Source: Comamonadaceae bacterium | Lineage (GTDB): Bacteria; Pseudomonadota; Gammaproteobacteria; Burkholderiales; Burkholderiaceae_C | Assembly: GCA_947475495.1 (NCBI GenBank) | Contig: CANJNX010000043.1 | Location: 1-6,876 of the forward strand | Direction: 5' to 3' | Length of the DNA: 6,876 nt | Shown: positions 6,374 to 6,876 of the stretch, piece after piece | Numbering within the stretch: position 1 is the first letter of the stretch | Layout of the letters: the number at the start of each line of letters is the position of its first letter | Made by a program: the position numbers and the translations under genes | The notes under the pieces: generated by a model | Told to the model about the DNA's origin: nothing | Databases searched by the model: none | Seen by the model: the letters and a program-made list of their open reading frames with translations, nothing else

Positions 6374-6876
6374 ATCCCTGACCACAGTGCGGGTAGCTTG
6401 GGCAGGGTTTGCAATACCTGGCCCAAAGCACCGCTGTGAACCAGTGCGCTGGCGTGGGCAATATCGGGCGCCAAGTAGCGGTCCTGGTCCATGGCGGGAA
6501 TGTCGCTACGCAGCAGGGCGTGCACTTGTTCTAAAGCGGTCGAACTTTGCAGGGGCCGTAAAAAATCGATTCCCTGCGCAGCCGCTAACAACTCAATGCC
6601 CAAAATATGCCCGGTGTTGCTGACCATGGCTTGCAAGCGCCGCGCCGCAAAGGTGGCCATAGAGACATGGTCTTCTTGGTTGGCGCTGGTGGGCAAGCTG
6701 TCCACACTGGCGGGATGGGCCAAGGATTAGTTTACAGAGGCCAAGGCGGCGGCAGAGACATGCGCAATCATGAAGCCGCTGTTGAGGCCCGCATCGGCCG
6801 TTAAAAAGGGTGGCAGCCGCGACACGCTGCTGTCAATCAGCATGGCAATGCGGCGCTCTGCAATGGCGCCTACTTC
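6370..6876 (-). pseudogene. hutH: Histidine ammonia-lyase hutH, 3' part, interrupted by an in-frame stop
   Basis: Read on the - strand from the window edge, one frame gives HutH sequence: [19 protein letters not shown], then [20 protein letters not shown] and AAALAS. The next codons are GTA AAC TAA (6735-6727), where the family has ENK, and the same frame goes on with [20 protein letters not shown] and [11 protein letters not shown], through [18 protein letters not shown], to a normal end at 6370. Reading frame and spacing are intact on both sides, so this is a nonsense change and not a frameshift. HutH turns histidine into urocanate and ammonia, the first step of histidine breakdown. The stop would remove about 118 residues, including the NQEDH segment that holds a glutamate (Glu414 in Pseudomonas putida, as I recall) of the active site. 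A restart at TTG 6723 would give only this tail, lacking the MIO cofactor region. The N-terminal part and MIO-forming Ala-Ser-Gly lie beyond the window. A sequencing error is the main alternative. Confidence 0.85.

Noticed and set aside
6370..6723. Separate 117-residue gene starting at TTG 6723
   Set aside because: The sequence upstream of the stop in the same frame is also HutH, so this is the tail of an interrupted gene and not a small independent one.
1..6876. CRISPR arrays, tRNA or rRNA genes, insertion sequences, attachment sites
   Set aside because: I saw no spaced direct repeats, no tRNA-like cloverleaf, no transposase motifs and no terminal repeats; a full covariance-model search was not possible here.

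Overview
The window looks like a chromosomal segment from a betaproteobacterium, most likely of the Burkholderiales (Comamonadaceae-like). The basis is moderately GC-rich coding DNA, a SoeABC-type sulfite dehydrogenase, an NhaR-type LysR regulator, a MipA/OmpV outer-membrane protein and an IscR-like Rrf2 regulator. The genus cannot be fixed from the sequence alone.

Left part (1-2456, + strand): the end of a compact respiratory operon. It holds the C-terminal quarter of a molybdopterin subunit (soeA), a complete four-cluster [4Fe-4S] electron-transfer subunit (soeB, overlapping soeA by ATGA) and a complete eight-helix DmsC-like membrane anchor (soeC). Together they would oxidise a substrate, most likely cytoplasmic sulfite, at the Mo centre, pass electrons along the SoeB clusters and hand them to quinone through SoeC.

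Middle part (2457-4736): after a 115-base gap comes an exported alpha/beta hydrolase that is visibly AT-richer than its neighbours. It meets an oppositely oriented mipA/ompV gene tail to tail, and the two stop codons share the palindrome CTAG.

Right part (4808-6876): nhaR lies 71 bases upstream of mipA on the - strand and may be cotranscribed with it. nhaR is divergent from an IscR-like Rrf2 regulator gene. The region between them carries a perfect 19-base palindrome and helically phased ACGAA half-sites. The Rrf2 protein has no cysteine at all, so it cannot carry the cysteine-ligated Fe-S cluster of IscR. It in turn converges on the 3' part of hutH (histidine ammonia-lyase), again with a 4-base palindromic stop overlap (TTAA). 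The hutH frame is interrupted by an in-frame TAA inside a conserved motif and appears to be a pseudogene.

No RNA gene, CRISPR array, insertion sequence or clearly new multi-gene system was found. The most interesting items are the cluster-less Rrf2 regulator with its candidate operator, the broken hutH, and the two palindromic stop-codon overlaps.
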